From RGIG5472 sp051867615 (GTDB lineage Bacteria; Bacillota; Clostridia; Oscillospirales; Oscillospiraceae), in assembly GCA_051867615.1 (NCBI GenBank), contig JBJDYU010000052.1, forward strand, positions 1 through 39,781: DNA of 39,781 nucleotides, written 5' to 3'. Below the pieces are notes generated by a model. It was not told the DNA's origin. It worked only from the letters and a program-made list of their open reading frames with translations, and made no database searches. Positions within the stretch are counted from its first letter, which is position 1; each line of letters opens with the position of its first letter. Positions 7,102 to 14,502 of this stretch are shown in pieces. Made by a program: the position numbers and the translations under genes.

Positions 7102-7136
7102 GACTTTTTGAAACTTCCGGGAAGTTTCAAAAAGTC
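7102..7136. repeat. 17-bp perfect inverted repeat
   Basis: Arms 7102-7118 and 7120-7136 are exact reverse complements around a single central G. The arms include a T5 run, so the structure can act as a terminator on either strand. It is part of the hairpin-rich insertion downstream of rpsU. Confidence 0.85.
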
Positions 7137-7140
7137 CGGC

Positions 7141-7179
7141 AGCTTATCGGAAAAGCCCAAGCGGCTTTTCTGATAAGCT
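7141..7179. repeat. 17-bp stem-loop next to the first
   Basis: Arms 7141-7157 and 7163-7179 pair with one G-U wobble around a CAAGC loop. It lies four bases from the preceding inverted repeat and has no long T run. Confidence 0.8.
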
Positions 7180-7181
7180 GA

Positions 7182-7207
7182 AGTCCTGTGACGAATGTCA
7201 CAGGACT
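7182..7207. repeat. 26-bp palindrome, copy 2 (downstream of rpsU)
   Basis: Identical to 6984-7009. It follows the rpsU stop codon by 17 bases on the minus strand, but the T run expected after it on that strand now lies beyond the insertion, next to copy 1. Confidence 0.9.
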
Positions 7208-7224
7208 TTCAGCAGACGCATCCA

Positions 7225-7410
7225 TTAATAATATCTCTTGTTGCGATTCTTGCGAGCGGCTTCGCTCTTCTTGCGGCGCTTGACGCTGGGGCTCTCATAA
7301 TGCTCTCTCTTGCGGACCTCGGCCACGATACCAGCCTTGGCGCAGCTGCGCTTGAATCTTCTCAGCGCGCTGTCCAGAGATTCATTTTCCTTGACATGCA
7401 CTTCGGACAT
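7225..7410 (-). CDS. rpsU: 30S ribosomal protein S21
   Basis: The 61-residue basic protein matches bS21 over its length: MSEVHVKENESLDSALRRFK at the start, the central REHYESPSVKRRKKSEAARK and a short basic C-terminus. bS21 binds the 3' end region of 16S rRNA near the anti-Shine-Dalgarno sequence and helps initiation. The ribosome site is GGAGGGAGGG, about nine bases before the ATG. It has its own strong promoter about 80 bases upstream and is followed on the same strand by the hairpin block. It appears monocistronic; the usual yqeY neighbour is absent. Confidence 0.97.
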   Translation of the reverse strand: MSEVHVKENESLDSALRRFKRSCAKAGIVAEVRKREHYESPSVKRRKKSEAARKNRNKRYY

Positions 7411-7491
7411 CTATTTTTTCCCTCCCTCCGATGCATTCGGCTCGATCCAGAATGCTCTTTAAGAGTCATAGTTCATGACTTAACAACGGAT

Positions 7492-7521
7492 ATTATAATA
7501 GATGCCCCTATTCTCTGTCAA
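7492..7521 (-). promoter_or_regulatory. Strong SigA-type promoter of rpsU
   Basis: On the minus strand, consensus TTGACA (7516-7521) and TATAAT (7492-7497) are separated by 18 bases. This is the closest match to consensus in the window, as expected for a ribosomal protein gene. The leader before rpsU is about 75 bases. Confidence 0.8.
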
Positions 7522-7601
7522 TTCTTTTTTTCACATTCCGGGAAAATTTTTGCCTTTTCGCGGTCAAACGGGCCGTATTTTTCAATCCGTCCATTCCGAA
7601 A

Positions 7602-8069
7602 TCACAGCTTCTTTTCAAATACATAGCGCTGGGGTGACATCCCCATCGCCTGATACATAGCAATGGCACTCTTGTTGAAATCCCAAGTATGCAAATCCAG
7701 ACGAATAGCCCCCTGTTCTTTTGCCCACAACTCAACCTCTGCAAATAGCCTTGTTGCAACTCCTTTGCGACGATAGGCAGGCAAAACATAGATATTATCC
7801 AGGCATACAGTCTTTACATCCTTGACCATGCCGCTTTCTTCCCAAAGTGTTGCTCCAACAATACCCACAAGCTGTTCATTCTCAAAAGCGCCAAGTTCCA
7901 AACCGCCAGGATAGGATAAATTATGAACAAAAGCATCCTTGGGATATATTTTGTCCTTATCCCGATGCACAAAATAGTCTGGTCGAGCCTGCACATGAAA
8001 TTCATCCAGTTCCTTGTATAGTTCAATTACCATATCGTAATCGGACTCTATCAGTTTCCTAATTTCCAT
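7602..8069 (-). CDS. GNAT-family N-acetyltransferase (low GC)
   Basis: The 155-residue protein has the GNAT fold pattern: an N-terminal strand and helix (EIRKLIESDYDMVIELYKEL), the long central strands, acetyl-CoA-binding motif A in LPAYRRKGVATRLFAEVELWAK (the R-R-K-G-V-A pyrophosphate loop), and motif B in LDLHTWDFNKSAIAMYQAMGM. The acceptor substrate cannot be predicted. Codon use is much more AT-rich than in leuS and the other neighbours, which points to recent transfer. The ribosome site is weak (GAGGG about ten bases before ATG). It has its own promoter upstream and no clear terminator was seen downstream. Confidence 0.88.
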   Translation of the reverse strand: MEIRKLIESDYDMVIELYKELDEFHVQARPDYFVHRDKDKIYPKDAFVHNLSYPGGLELGAFENEQLVGIVGATLWEESGMVKDVKTVCLDNIYVLPAYRRKGVATRLFAEVELWAKEQGAIRLDLHTWDFNKSAIAMYQAMGMSPQRYVFEKKL

Positions 8070-8122
8070 TATCTCTGACCCTCTCTGTCAAACTCCGATC
8101 TGTCGTTCTCTTTATCAGGGCA

Positions 8123-8151
8123 AATATATCACAGATCCTGTTCATGCGCAA
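8123..8151 (-). promoter_or_regulatory. Promoter of the low-GC acetyltransferase
   Basis: On the minus strand, TTGCGC (8146-8151), a 17-base spacer and TATATT (8123-8128), about 55 bases before the start codon. Confidence 0.45.
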
Positions 8152-8152
8152 G

Positions 8153-8186
8153 AAAGGCTATGGCAAATTCCCTTGCCATAGCCTTT
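8153..8186 (-). terminator. Terminator hairpin downstream of leuS
   Basis: A 14-bp perfect stem (8153-8166 with 8173-8186) with a 6-base loop lies about 45 bases after the leuS stop on the minus strand and is followed by TTTCTT. A second, weaker GC hairpin (about 8195-8222) lies between it and leuS. Confidence 0.65.
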
Positions 8187-8229
8187 GCTGCTTTATAGCC
8201 GCCGGGCTGTTTCCCCGGCGCCTTTTTTG

Positions 8230-10650
8230 TTACTTTACGATGAGGTTCACCAGCTTGTTCTTCACAAGGATGGTCTTGACGATCTGCTTGCCCTCCAGCG
8301 CCCGGGCGACCTTCTCCACTTCCTTCGCCGCGGCCACCACCGTGGCCTCGTCGCTGTCCATGGGAACCGTGACGGTGCCGCGGAGCTTGCCCAGGATCTG
8401 CACGGCCATCTCCACAGTGGCATCCACAGTCTTGCTCTCGTCATAGACGGGCCAGGGCTGCTGGCAGGCCATCTTCCCCGTCTCGGCGGCAAAGCCCATC
8501 ATCTCCCACAGTTCCTCGCAGATATGGGGCGCGAAGGGGCTGAGCATCAGCACCAGCGCCTTCATGTCGCCCCGGCTGGCGCCGTTGGCGTAGAAGTCGT
8601 TGACCAGCGCCATGAGCGTGGCGATGGCGGTGTTGAACTTCATGGCCTCGATATCCTCGCTGACCTTGCGGATGGCCTTGTGGATGGCGGATTCGTTGGC
8701 CTTGGAATACTCCTCGCCGCTGTGCTCCATCTCGCTGAGGTTCCACACGCGGTCCAAAAAGCGCTTGCAGCCCTTCACCGCGTTGGCGGACCAGGCGGCG
8801 GCCTTCTCAAAGTCGCCGATGAACATGATATAGGTGCGCATGGTGTCCGCGCCGAACTGGTCGATGATGTCGTTGGGGTTGATGACGTTGCCGCGGGACT
8901 TCGACATCTTCTCGCCGCCCTCGCCCAGGATCATGCCGTGGCTGGTGCGCTTCTGGTACGGCTCCTTGGTGGGCACTGCGCCGATATCGTAGAGGAACTT
9001 ATGCCAGAAGCGGCTGTAGAGCAGGTGCAGCGTGGTATGCTCCATGCCGCCGTTGTACCAGTCCACGGGACTCCAGTACTCCAGCGCCTCCTTGCTGGCC
9101 AGGGCCTTGTCGTTGTGGGGGTCCATATAGCGCAGGAAGTACCAGCTGGAGCCCGCCCACTGAGGCATGGTATCCGTCTCGCGTCTGGCAGGGCCGCCGC
9201 AGCAGGGACAGGTGGTGCTGACCCAGTCGGTCATCTTGGAAATGGGGCTCTCGCCGTCGTCGGTCAGCTCATAGCTGTCTACCTCGGGCAGCAGCAGAGG
9301 CAGCTGCTCCTCCGGCAGGGGCTGCCAGCCGCACTTGTCGCACCAGACCATGGGGATAGGCTCGCCCCAGTAGCGCTGGCGGGAGAACACCCAGTCGCGG
9401 AGCTTATAGTTGGTCTTGGGATGGCCGATGCCTTGCTTCGTCACCCACTCCTTCATGGCGGGAATGGCCTCCCGCACGGTCATGCCGTTGAGGAAGTCAG
9501 AGTTCACCATGATGCCGGTGTCGTCCTTCAGGGTGAAGGCTTCCCTGGTGATATCGCCGCCCTTTACCACCTCGATGATGGGCAGGCCGAACTTCGTGGC
9601 GAAGTCCCAGTCGCGCTGGTCGTGGCCCGGCACGCCCATGACGATGCCGGTGCCGTAGGTGATGAGGACGTAGTCGGAGACGAAGATGGGGATCTTTGTG
9701 CCGTTGGCGGGGTTGATGGCCTCGATGCCCTCGATGCGGACGCCGGACTTGTCCTTGTTCAGGTCCGTGCGCTCCAGATCGGACTTGCGGGCGGCCTCCG
9801 CCATGTAGGCCTCGATGGCGTCCCAGTTCTTGATCTGGTCCTTCCACTTTTTCAGATACTCATGCTCCGGGGACAGGACCATGTAGGTCACGCCGAAAAG
9901 CGTGTCGCAGCGGGTGGTATAGACCGTGAGCTTGTCGCCGTTGGTGGCGGTGAAATCCACCTCCGTACCGGTGGAGCGGCCGATCCAGTTGCGCTGCTGG
10001 ATCTTCACGCGCTCGATAAAGTCCAGATCGTCCAGATCGTCGATGAGCCGCTCGGCGTACTCGGTGATCTTCAGCATCCACTGGCTCTTTTCCTTGCGGA
10101 TGACGGCGCTGCCGCAGCGCTCACACACGCCCTCCACCACTTCTTCGTTGGCAAGGACGCACTTGCAGCTGGTGCACCAGTTCACGGGCATGGAGGTCTT
10201 GTAGGCCAGGCCGTGCTTATAGAGTTGCAGGAATATCCACTGGGTCCACTTGTAGTAGCCGGGGTCGGTGGTGTTCACCTCCCGGTCCCAGTCGAAGGAG
10301 TAGCCCAGCATCTGCAGCTGCTTGCGGAAATTCGCGATGTTGTCGTGGGTCACCTTGGCGGGATGGATGTGGTTTTTGATGGCGTAGTTCTCCGTGGGCA
10401 GGCCGAAGGCATCGTAGCCGATGGGGAACAGCACGTTATAGCCGTCCATCCGCTTCTTGCGGGCCACCACGTCCATGGCGGTATAGGGGCGGGCATGGCC
10501 CACGTGCAGGCCGTTGCCGGAGGGATAGGGAAACTCCACCAGAGCGAAAAACTTGGGTCTGGTGGTGTCGCCTGTCTTGGCGGCGAAGGTCTTCTCCTCC
10601 CGCCACTTCTGCTGCCATTTGTTCTCAATGGCGGTAAAATCGTACTTCAT
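8230..10650 (-). CDS. leuS: Leucyl-tRNA synthetase
   Basis: The 806-residue class I aminoacyl-tRNA synthetase is of typical bacterial LeuRS length. The HIGH-type signature is HVGH (49-52) within PYPSGNGLHVGH. The CP1 editing domain follows, a zinc-binding insertion has CxxC pairs (CTSCKC, CERCGS), and KMSKS sits near residue 578 in GEGGEKMSKSRGN. It attaches leucine to tRNA(Leu) in the cytosol and edits mischarged products. It is the last gene of the long minus-strand run but is preceded by its own consensus promoter and a roughly 270-base T-box leader, so its level responds to uncharged tRNA independently of the genes upstream. Confidence 0.98.
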   Translation of the reverse strand: MKYDFTAIENKWQQKWREEKTFAAKTGDTTRPKFFALVEFPYPSGNGLHVGHARPYTAMDVVARKKRMDGYNVLFPIGYDAFGLPTENYAIKNHIHPAKVTHDNIANFRKQLQMLGYSFDWDREVNTTDPGYYKWTQWIFLQLYKHGLAYKTSMPVNWCTSCKCVLANEEVVEGVCERCGSAVIRKEKSQWMLKITEYAERLIDDLDDLDFIERVKIQQRNWIGRSTGTEVDFTATNGDKLTVYTTRCDTLFGVTYMVLSPEHEYLKKWKDQIKNWDAIEAYMAEAARKSDLERTDLNKDKSGVRIEGIEAINPANGTKIPIFVSDYVLITYGTGIVMGVPGHDQRDWDFATKFGLPIIEVVKGGDITREAFTLKDDTGIMVNSDFLNGMTVREAIPAMKEWVTKQGIGHPKTNYKLRDWVFSRQRYWGEPIPMVWCDKCGWQPLPEEQLPLLLPEVDSYELTDDGESPISKMTDWVSTTCPCCGGPARRETDTMPQWAGSSWYFLRYMDPHNDKALASKEALEYWSPVDWYNGGMEHTTLHLLYSRFWHKFLYDIGAVPTKEPYQKRTSHGMILGEGGEKMSKSRGNVINPNDIIDQFGADTMRTYIMFIGDFEKAAAWSANAVKGCKRFLDRVWNLSEMEHSGEEYSKANESAIHKAIRKVSEDIEAMKFNTAIATLMALVNDFYANGASRGDMKALVLMLSPFAPHICEELWEMMGFAAETGKMACQQPWPVYDESKTVDATVEMAVQILGKLRGTVTVPMDSDEATVVAAAKEVEKVARALEGKQIVKTILVKNKLVNLIVK

Positions 10651-10695
10651 ACTGCTCTCCTCTTCTCATATATCCATGAAGTTTTTCTGCGAATC

Positions 10696-10972
10696 AAAAA
10701 GTCCCTGACCGGTATGCACCCATACCGGTCAGGGACGCACCTTGGCGTGTTACCACCCTGCTTCAGCCGCCGGTCGCCCGGACGGCTCTCCGCGCCCCTT
10801 CTTGGGGGCATGGTCTGTAACGGGACCTCCCGTCCCACCCTACGAAACGCTCCTTCGGGCAGGCGGCTCCGGGGCCAGTCATGCACGGTCCCTCCCCATC
10901 GGCTCGCAGCGGCCGCCGACTCTCTTCAGGCGGAGATGACCGTCTTTTTCCCCTTCTTCGCTGATTTCAACG
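10696..10972 (-). promoter_or_regulatory. T-box riboswitch leader of leuS
   Basis: The minus-strand leader carries the conserved T-box sequence AGGGTGGTAACACG (within 10744-10759), which pairs with the tRNA acceptor end. An upstream stem I region contains an AGAGAG motif, and a stem III region sits around CGTTACAGACC. The intrinsic terminator is a 16-bp perfect stem (10701-10716 with 10721-10736) plus a T5 run (10696-10700). Uncharged tRNA(Leu) is expected to favour the antiterminator and raise leuS expression. I could not assign the specifier codon with confidence. Confidence 0.88.
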
Positions 10973-10977
10973 GGCTT

Positions 10978-11006
10978 ATTGTAGCTTTTGCGCAAAGGTT
11001 TGTCAA
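10978..11006 (-). promoter_or_regulatory. SigA-type promoter of the leuS T-box transcript
   Basis: On the minus strand, consensus TTGACA (11001-11006) and TACAAT (10978-10983) have an ideal 17-base spacer. It begins immediately after the rsfS stop codon, so leuS has its own transcript in addition to any read-through. Confidence 0.75.
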
Positions 11007-11009
11007 GCC

Positions 11010-11375
11010 TTATTCCTGCCCCAGCACGCCGCTGAGGTCCACTTCCCTGCCGTCGCTCCACAGGCGCTCAAGAGAGTAGAACTCCCTCGCCTCCTTGTTG
11101 AACACGTGCACCGCAATGCAGCCGTAGTCCAGCAGCACCCAGGTGCCGCCGCGGTAGCCCTCCCGGTGGAGGGGCGTTTCCCCGGCTTCCTCCGCCAGCG
11201 CCTTCTCCACCGCGTCGCAGAGGGCGTTGATCTGGGTGTTGGAGGAGCCGCTGCAGATGACGAAGTAATCCGCGAGGGTGGTCAGCTCCTCGATCTCCAG
11301 CACGCGGATCTCGCGGCCCTTCTTTTCATCCAGCGCTTTGGCCGCCAGCAGGGCCATTTCCTTGGAAGATACCAT
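11010..11375 (-). CDS. rsfS: Ribosomal silencing factor RsfS
   Basis: The 121-residue RsfS/Iojap (DUF143) protein includes the family core LADYFVICSGSSNTQINALCDAVE and WVLLDYGCIAVHVFNKEAREFYSLERLW. It binds ribosomal protein uL14 on the 50S subunit and blocks subunit joining during starvation. It lies downstream of the LCP and nadD-yqeK genes, the conserved Firmicutes order, 29 bases after LCP. The ribosome site AAGGAG is rather far (about 12 bases) from the ATG. No terminator follows it before the leuS promoter. Confidence 0.95.
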   Translation of the reverse strand: MVSSKEMALLAAKALDEKKGREIRVLEIEELTTLADYFVICSGSSNTQINALCDAVEKALAEEAGETPLHREGYRGGTWVLLDYGCIAVHVFNKEAREFYSLERLWSDGREVDLSGVLGQE

Positions 11376-11404
11376 ATCGTTATCGTTCTCCTTTCCGGCC
11401 GGTC

Positions 11405-12958
11405 TTACCGGCCAGTAGCATCGTCAATCAGATCTTCTCCGCCGTCGGCAGCCGGGTTCTCCCCGCCGGTCCCCTGCCCCTCATCCGGCGTCTCCGGGTC
11501 CGTGGAGGGCGTGTCCGGGCCGGTGGAGGGCGGGTCGTCCTCTCCGCCTGTCGGCACGCTCGGGTCGAAGCCCGGGTCATAATTCGGATCGTCCGGGTCC
11601 ACAGACGGCGCGTCCGGGTCGTAGTCCGGGTCATAATTGGGGTCCTCCGGGTCGGTGGAGGGCAGCACCGGAGCCACCGCCGCCACGCTGTCCTCCACAT
11701 AGCCGGTGGTGGAGGAGATGCTGCCGTCCGGGTTCACAGACATGATGTCCAGGTCCTTGAGGGTGAATACCTTGGTGAATGGACTGAGACTCTCGTTCAC
11801 GAGCTTCAAAAGCGCGTTCGCCTGCGGCACCACATAGGACTGCATATTCTTCACCACACGGCTCCAGCAGCTCACCGGCGTGTTGGGCATGGTGACAAAG
11901 TTCACGTTTTCCATGGTAAGGCCGCCCAGCACCGCGCCCTTGCCCAGCCAGAACAGGTTCTGCACGCTCAGCTCCGTCTGCACGTTCCGCTGGAAGATCT
12001 CCGCGAATTCGAACAGCTTTACCGCGTTTTTCACCTGCAGCACCTGGGAGATGACCGCCTTCAAAAAGGCCTGCTGGGTCTTGATGCGGCCGATGTCCCC
12101 CTCGGCATAGCCGTGGCCGCTGTTGTCATGCCGCCAGCGGATGACGCCCATGGCGGCCTCGCCGTCCAGGAGCTGATAGCCCGCGTCCACGTCGATGACC
12201 AGGTCCTGATAGGGGTCCTTGTACTTCATGTCCCGCGGCACGTCGAACCATACGCCGCCGATGGCCTCCACCAGCTCGCCCACGGCCTCCCACTCCACCA
12301 CCATGGTGTAGTCGGGCTGGAAGCCCACCAGCTGGGAGACCTCTATCTTCAGCTTCTCGATGCCCTTTTCTCCGCCGCCGTAATTATTATAGACGGAGTT
12401 GATCTTCTTCACGTCCCAAGGCACGTTCACCATGGTGTCCCGGGGGATGGACATGACGGTCATGTTCTGATTGGTCATGTCGTAGCTGATCAGCATCATG
12501 GTGTCGCAGTTGCCGCCGCCGCCCGTGTCACGGCCCAGCAGCAGGAAGGTGTAGAAGTCCTTGCTCTTGCGCTCGCCGGAGAGCAGCGGCTGCAGGCCGT
12601 CGCCCACGTCCATTTCCTCCTGCTGGCCGTCCTCGCTGGGACGGTCCACCTCCGGGCGGACGAACAGCGCCTTGTAGGCCAGCAGCCCCACCAGCAGCAC
12701 CGCCAGCACCGCGCAGGTGATGATGAGGGCCAGCTTCACCCGGCGGGCCTTTTCCTCCTCCGGGTCCGCCGGCGCCGCGTTCTGCTTCCTGCGCTCCTCC
12801 AGACGCTTTTCCGTGTCCAGACGGTCCGCCTCCTCGTCGCCCTCGCGCACCACTTCGTAAACGACCTGGCTCTCAGGAGCCTCCTGCTTCTTCAGCTTTC
12901 CCTTTTCTTCCTCCCGGAAGCTCCCCCTGGGCGCTTCCCGTTTTCCTCTGATGCTCAT
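11405..12958 (-). CDS. LCP-family (LytR-CpsA-Psr) cell-wall glycopolymer ligase with acidic Pro-rich tail
   Basis: The 517-residue protein has a charged cytoplasmic N-terminus (1-72), one transmembrane helix (about 75-99) and an external LCP domain (about 130-320). Visible conserved residues include the LGRD motif (141-144), SIPRDT with R173, INSVYNNYGG and the RWR...DIGRIKTQQ segment. LCP enzymes move teichoic acids or capsular polymers from lipid carriers onto peptidoglycan. A C-terminal region (about 400-517) ends in a low-complexity acidic, proline-rich tail with two tandem 18-residue units (434-451 and 452-469, DPxDPNYDP core). That tail could span the wall or need EF-P for translation. 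The start overlaps the nadD-yqeK stop by four bases (coupled). The acceptor polymer is unknown. Confidence 0.93.
   Translation of the reverse strand: MSIRGKREAPRGSFREEEKGKLKKQEAPESQVVYEVVREGDEEADRLDTEKRLEERRKQNAAPADPEEEKARRVKLALIITCAVLAVLLVGLLAYKALFVRPEVDRPSEDGQQEEMDVGDGLQPLLSGERKSKDFYTFLLLGRDTGGGGNCDTMMLISYDMTNQNMTVMSIPRDTMVNVPWDVKKINSVYNNYGGGEKGIEKLKIEVSQLVGFQPDYTMVVEWEAVGELVEAIGGVWFDVPRDMKYKDPYQDLVIDVDAGYQLLDGEAAMGVIRWRHDNSGHGYAEGDIGRIKTQQAFLKAVISQVLQVKNAVKLFEFAEIFQRNVQTELSVQNLFWLGKGAVLGGLTMENVNFVTMPNTPVSCWSRVVKNMQSYVVPQANALLKLVNESLSPFTKVFTLKDLDIMSVNPDGSISSTTGYVEDSVAAVAPVLPSTDPEDPNYDPDYDPDAPSVDPDDPNYDPGFDPSVPTGGEDDPPSTGPDTPSTDPETPDEGQGTGGENPAADGGEDLIDDATGR
11552..11659 (-). repeat. Two tandem 54-bp units in the LCP tail
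   Basis: The DNA encodes two imperfect 18-residue units (STDPEDPNYDPDYDPDAP and SVDPDDPNYDPGFDPSVP) back to back, at 11606-11659 and 11552-11605. Such in-frame tandem repeats can change copy number by slippage, which would vary tail length. Confidence 0.8.
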
Positions 12959-14151
12959 AGTGTAGTTCCTTTCAGGTATGCCAATGCTTCCAGCGTTTTT
13001 TCGTGGATGGGGTTGCCCATGGCCGTCATCTCCTCCACCGTCATGGCGAGGCCCAGCCGCAGCCCCTCGTCCAGATCCCTTTCACACACACGCCGCAGCT
13101 CCTCCACCCCGGGAAAGTCCCGGGTGGGCTCGATGTAATCCGCGAGATAGATCACCTTTTCCAGCTTCGTCATATCCGACCTTCCCGTGGTATGCCAGCG
13201 GATAGCGGCGACCACCTCGTCGCTCTCGCCGAAAAGGTCCTTCGCCAGCGCCGCCCCGGTGCGGGCGTGCAGCAGCTTCAGCGCCTTCTGCTCCAGCGCA
13301 TCCAGCCGGAGGCCGTACAGCTCGCAGAGGGCCAGCTGCTCTTCCATGGACAGGCGCTTGGTGCAATCGTGGAGCAGCGCGGCCCGCCGGGCCGCTCCCA
13401 CGTCCGCGCCGTACTTCTCCGCGAGATGCGCGGCGGTCCGCTCCGTCCCCAGCACATGGGGCACGCGCTTTCCCTTGAGAAAGCTGAGGGCCACGGGCCG
13501 CAGCTCATCAAGCGTGAGGTGCTTTAAGTCGGCCTTTGTGCCGTAAAGCCCACGGCGCAGAATATAGCCGTACACGGCGGGGGGCAGGAATTCCTCTCCC
13601 CGGCCCTCCGCGAGGCCCTGCCGCAGCTCCGTGGAGGATATCTCCACCAGGTTCGGCAGCGTCAGCGTGCGCACCTCGGCGCCCGGAAAGGCCCGGCGCA
13701 GCTCCTCCGCCGTGGCGGCAAGGCTTCTCTCCGTGTCCTCTCCGTGCCGGCCGAAGGCGCAGAGGCCCGCGAGACGCAAAATCTCGTCCGCCGCCCGCCA
13801 CTTAGCAAAGGTACGGAGCATATCCGTCCCCACCAGCAGCCACAGCTCCGCCTCCGGATACTCCTCACGCAGCGCCCGCAGGGTGTCCACGGTGTAGCTC
13901 GGCCCCTCCCGGCGCATTTCCATGTCGGAGACCTCGATTGCCGGCATCCGCAGGCTCTCCGCCCCCAGGCGGGCCATCTCCAGCCGCTCGGATGCGGAGG
14001 CGCTTTGCTCCGCCAGCTCCTTATGGGGCGGCAGAGCCGCCGGGATCAGGAGGAGGCGGTCAAGGGCCAGCTCCTCCGTCACGGTCTTCGCGGCGGCGAG
14101 ATGCCCCAGATGGATGGGGTCGAAAGTGCCGCCGTAGATCCCGATGCGCAT
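12955..14151 (-). CDS. nadD: NadD-YqeK fusion: nicotinate-nucleotide adenylyltransferase plus HD-domain phosphohydrolase
   Basis: The 398-residue protein joins two enzymes in one uninterrupted frame. The N-terminal part (1-200) is NadD, with GGTFDPIHLGH (7-17) and ISSTELRQ (171-178); it adenylates nicotinate mononucleotide in NAD synthesis. The C-terminal part (about 210-398) is YqeK, an HD-domain protein with H232, HD at 261-262 and later histidine/aspartate positions; YqeK proteins hydrolyse diadenosine tetraphosphate symmetrically. In Bacillus these are adjacent genes; fusions occur in clostridia. It sits two bases after yhbY and overlaps the LCP gene by four bases, all in the long minus-strand operon. 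Ribosome site GGAAAGGGG. Confidence 0.95.
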   Translation of the reverse strand: MRIGIYGGTFDPIHLGHLAAAKTVTEELALDRLLLIPAALPPHKELAEQSASASERLEMARLGAESLRMPAIEVSDMEMRREGPSYTVDTLRALREEYPEAELWLLVGTDMLRTFAKWRAADEILRLAGLCAFGRHGEDTERSLAATAEELRRAFPGAEVRTLTLPNLVEISSTELRQGLAEGRGEEFLPPAVYGYILRRGLYGTKADLKHLTLDELRPVALSFLKGKRVPHVLGTERTAAHLAEKYGADVGAARRAALLHDCTKRLSMEEQLALCELYGLRLDALEQKALKLLHARTGAALAKDLFGESDEVVAAIRWHTTGRSDMTKLEKVIYLADYIEPTRDFPGVEELRRVCERDLDEGLRLGLAMTVEEMTAMGNPIHEKTLEALAYLKGTTL

Positions 14152-14153
14152 GG

Positions 14154-14489
14154 TCAGTTCCCCTTTCCGGGCGCTTTGCGCTTTTTATCCGTCACAAGCT
14201 GTATCTTCCGCTTGTCCGCGTCATGCTGGCGGCGGTACAGCACGAATTTCGAGCCGATGACCTGCACCACCTCGCTGCGGGTGGGAACGCGCAGCTGCTC
14301 CGCCGCCTCCCGCGCCGTCAGCATGGAGTTCTCCAGCACCCGGCCCTTGATCAGTTCCCGGGCCTCCAGCGCGTTGTTGGCCTCCCGGATGACGTTCTCG
14401 CTGATGCCGTCCTTGCCCACCATCAAAATGGTGTCGGCCTGGCTCGCGATGCCGCGCAGCTGCGCTCTCTGTTTACTCGTCAGTTCCAT
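14154..14489 (-). CDS. yhbY: YhbY-family ribosome assembly RNA-binding protein
   Basis: The 111-residue CRM-domain protein includes LTSKQRAQLRGIASQ and the GKDGISENVI segment (a GKxG-type RNA-binding loop) typical of YhbY. These proteins bind pre-50S particles and help ribosome maturation. It lies between rdgB (13 bases) and nadD-yqeK (2 bases) in the conserved Firmicutes order. The last 20 residues are basic (KKRKAPGKGN end). Ribosome site GGGG about eight bases before ATG. Confidence 0.93.
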   Translation of the reverse strand: MELTSKQRAQLRGIASQADTILMVGKDGISENVIREANNALEARELIKGRVLENSMLTAREAAEQLRVPTRSEVVQVIGSKFVLYRRQHDADKRKIQLVTDKKRKAPGKGN

Positions 14490-14502
14490 ATCGTTTCCCC
14501 GT

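Larger units (their letters stand above)
7010..7180. mobile_element. 171-bp hairpin-rich insertion, MITE/REP-like
   Basis: The segment lies between two exact 27-bp copies of a palindromic terminator. Its ends form an imperfect inverted repeat (left end CAGGCTGTCGAAAAGC against right end, reversed, CAGCTTATCAGAAAAGC). Inside are three hairpins: 7061-7087 (11 bp, one mismatch), 7102-7136 (17-bp perfect) and 7141-7179 (17 bp with one G-U). It has no open frame of note. The arrangement suggests a short non-autonomous element that inserted into, or duplicated, a terminator hairpin. Alternatively the block is a compound transcription-termination region that grew by duplication. Confidence 0.5.

Noticed and set aside
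8185..11079. Open frame of 964 codons on the plus strand
   Set aside because: It is antisense to leuS and its T-box leader. It has a His/Gly/Leu/Val-rich shadow composition, no conserved motif and no ribosome site; leuS on the other strand is unambiguous.
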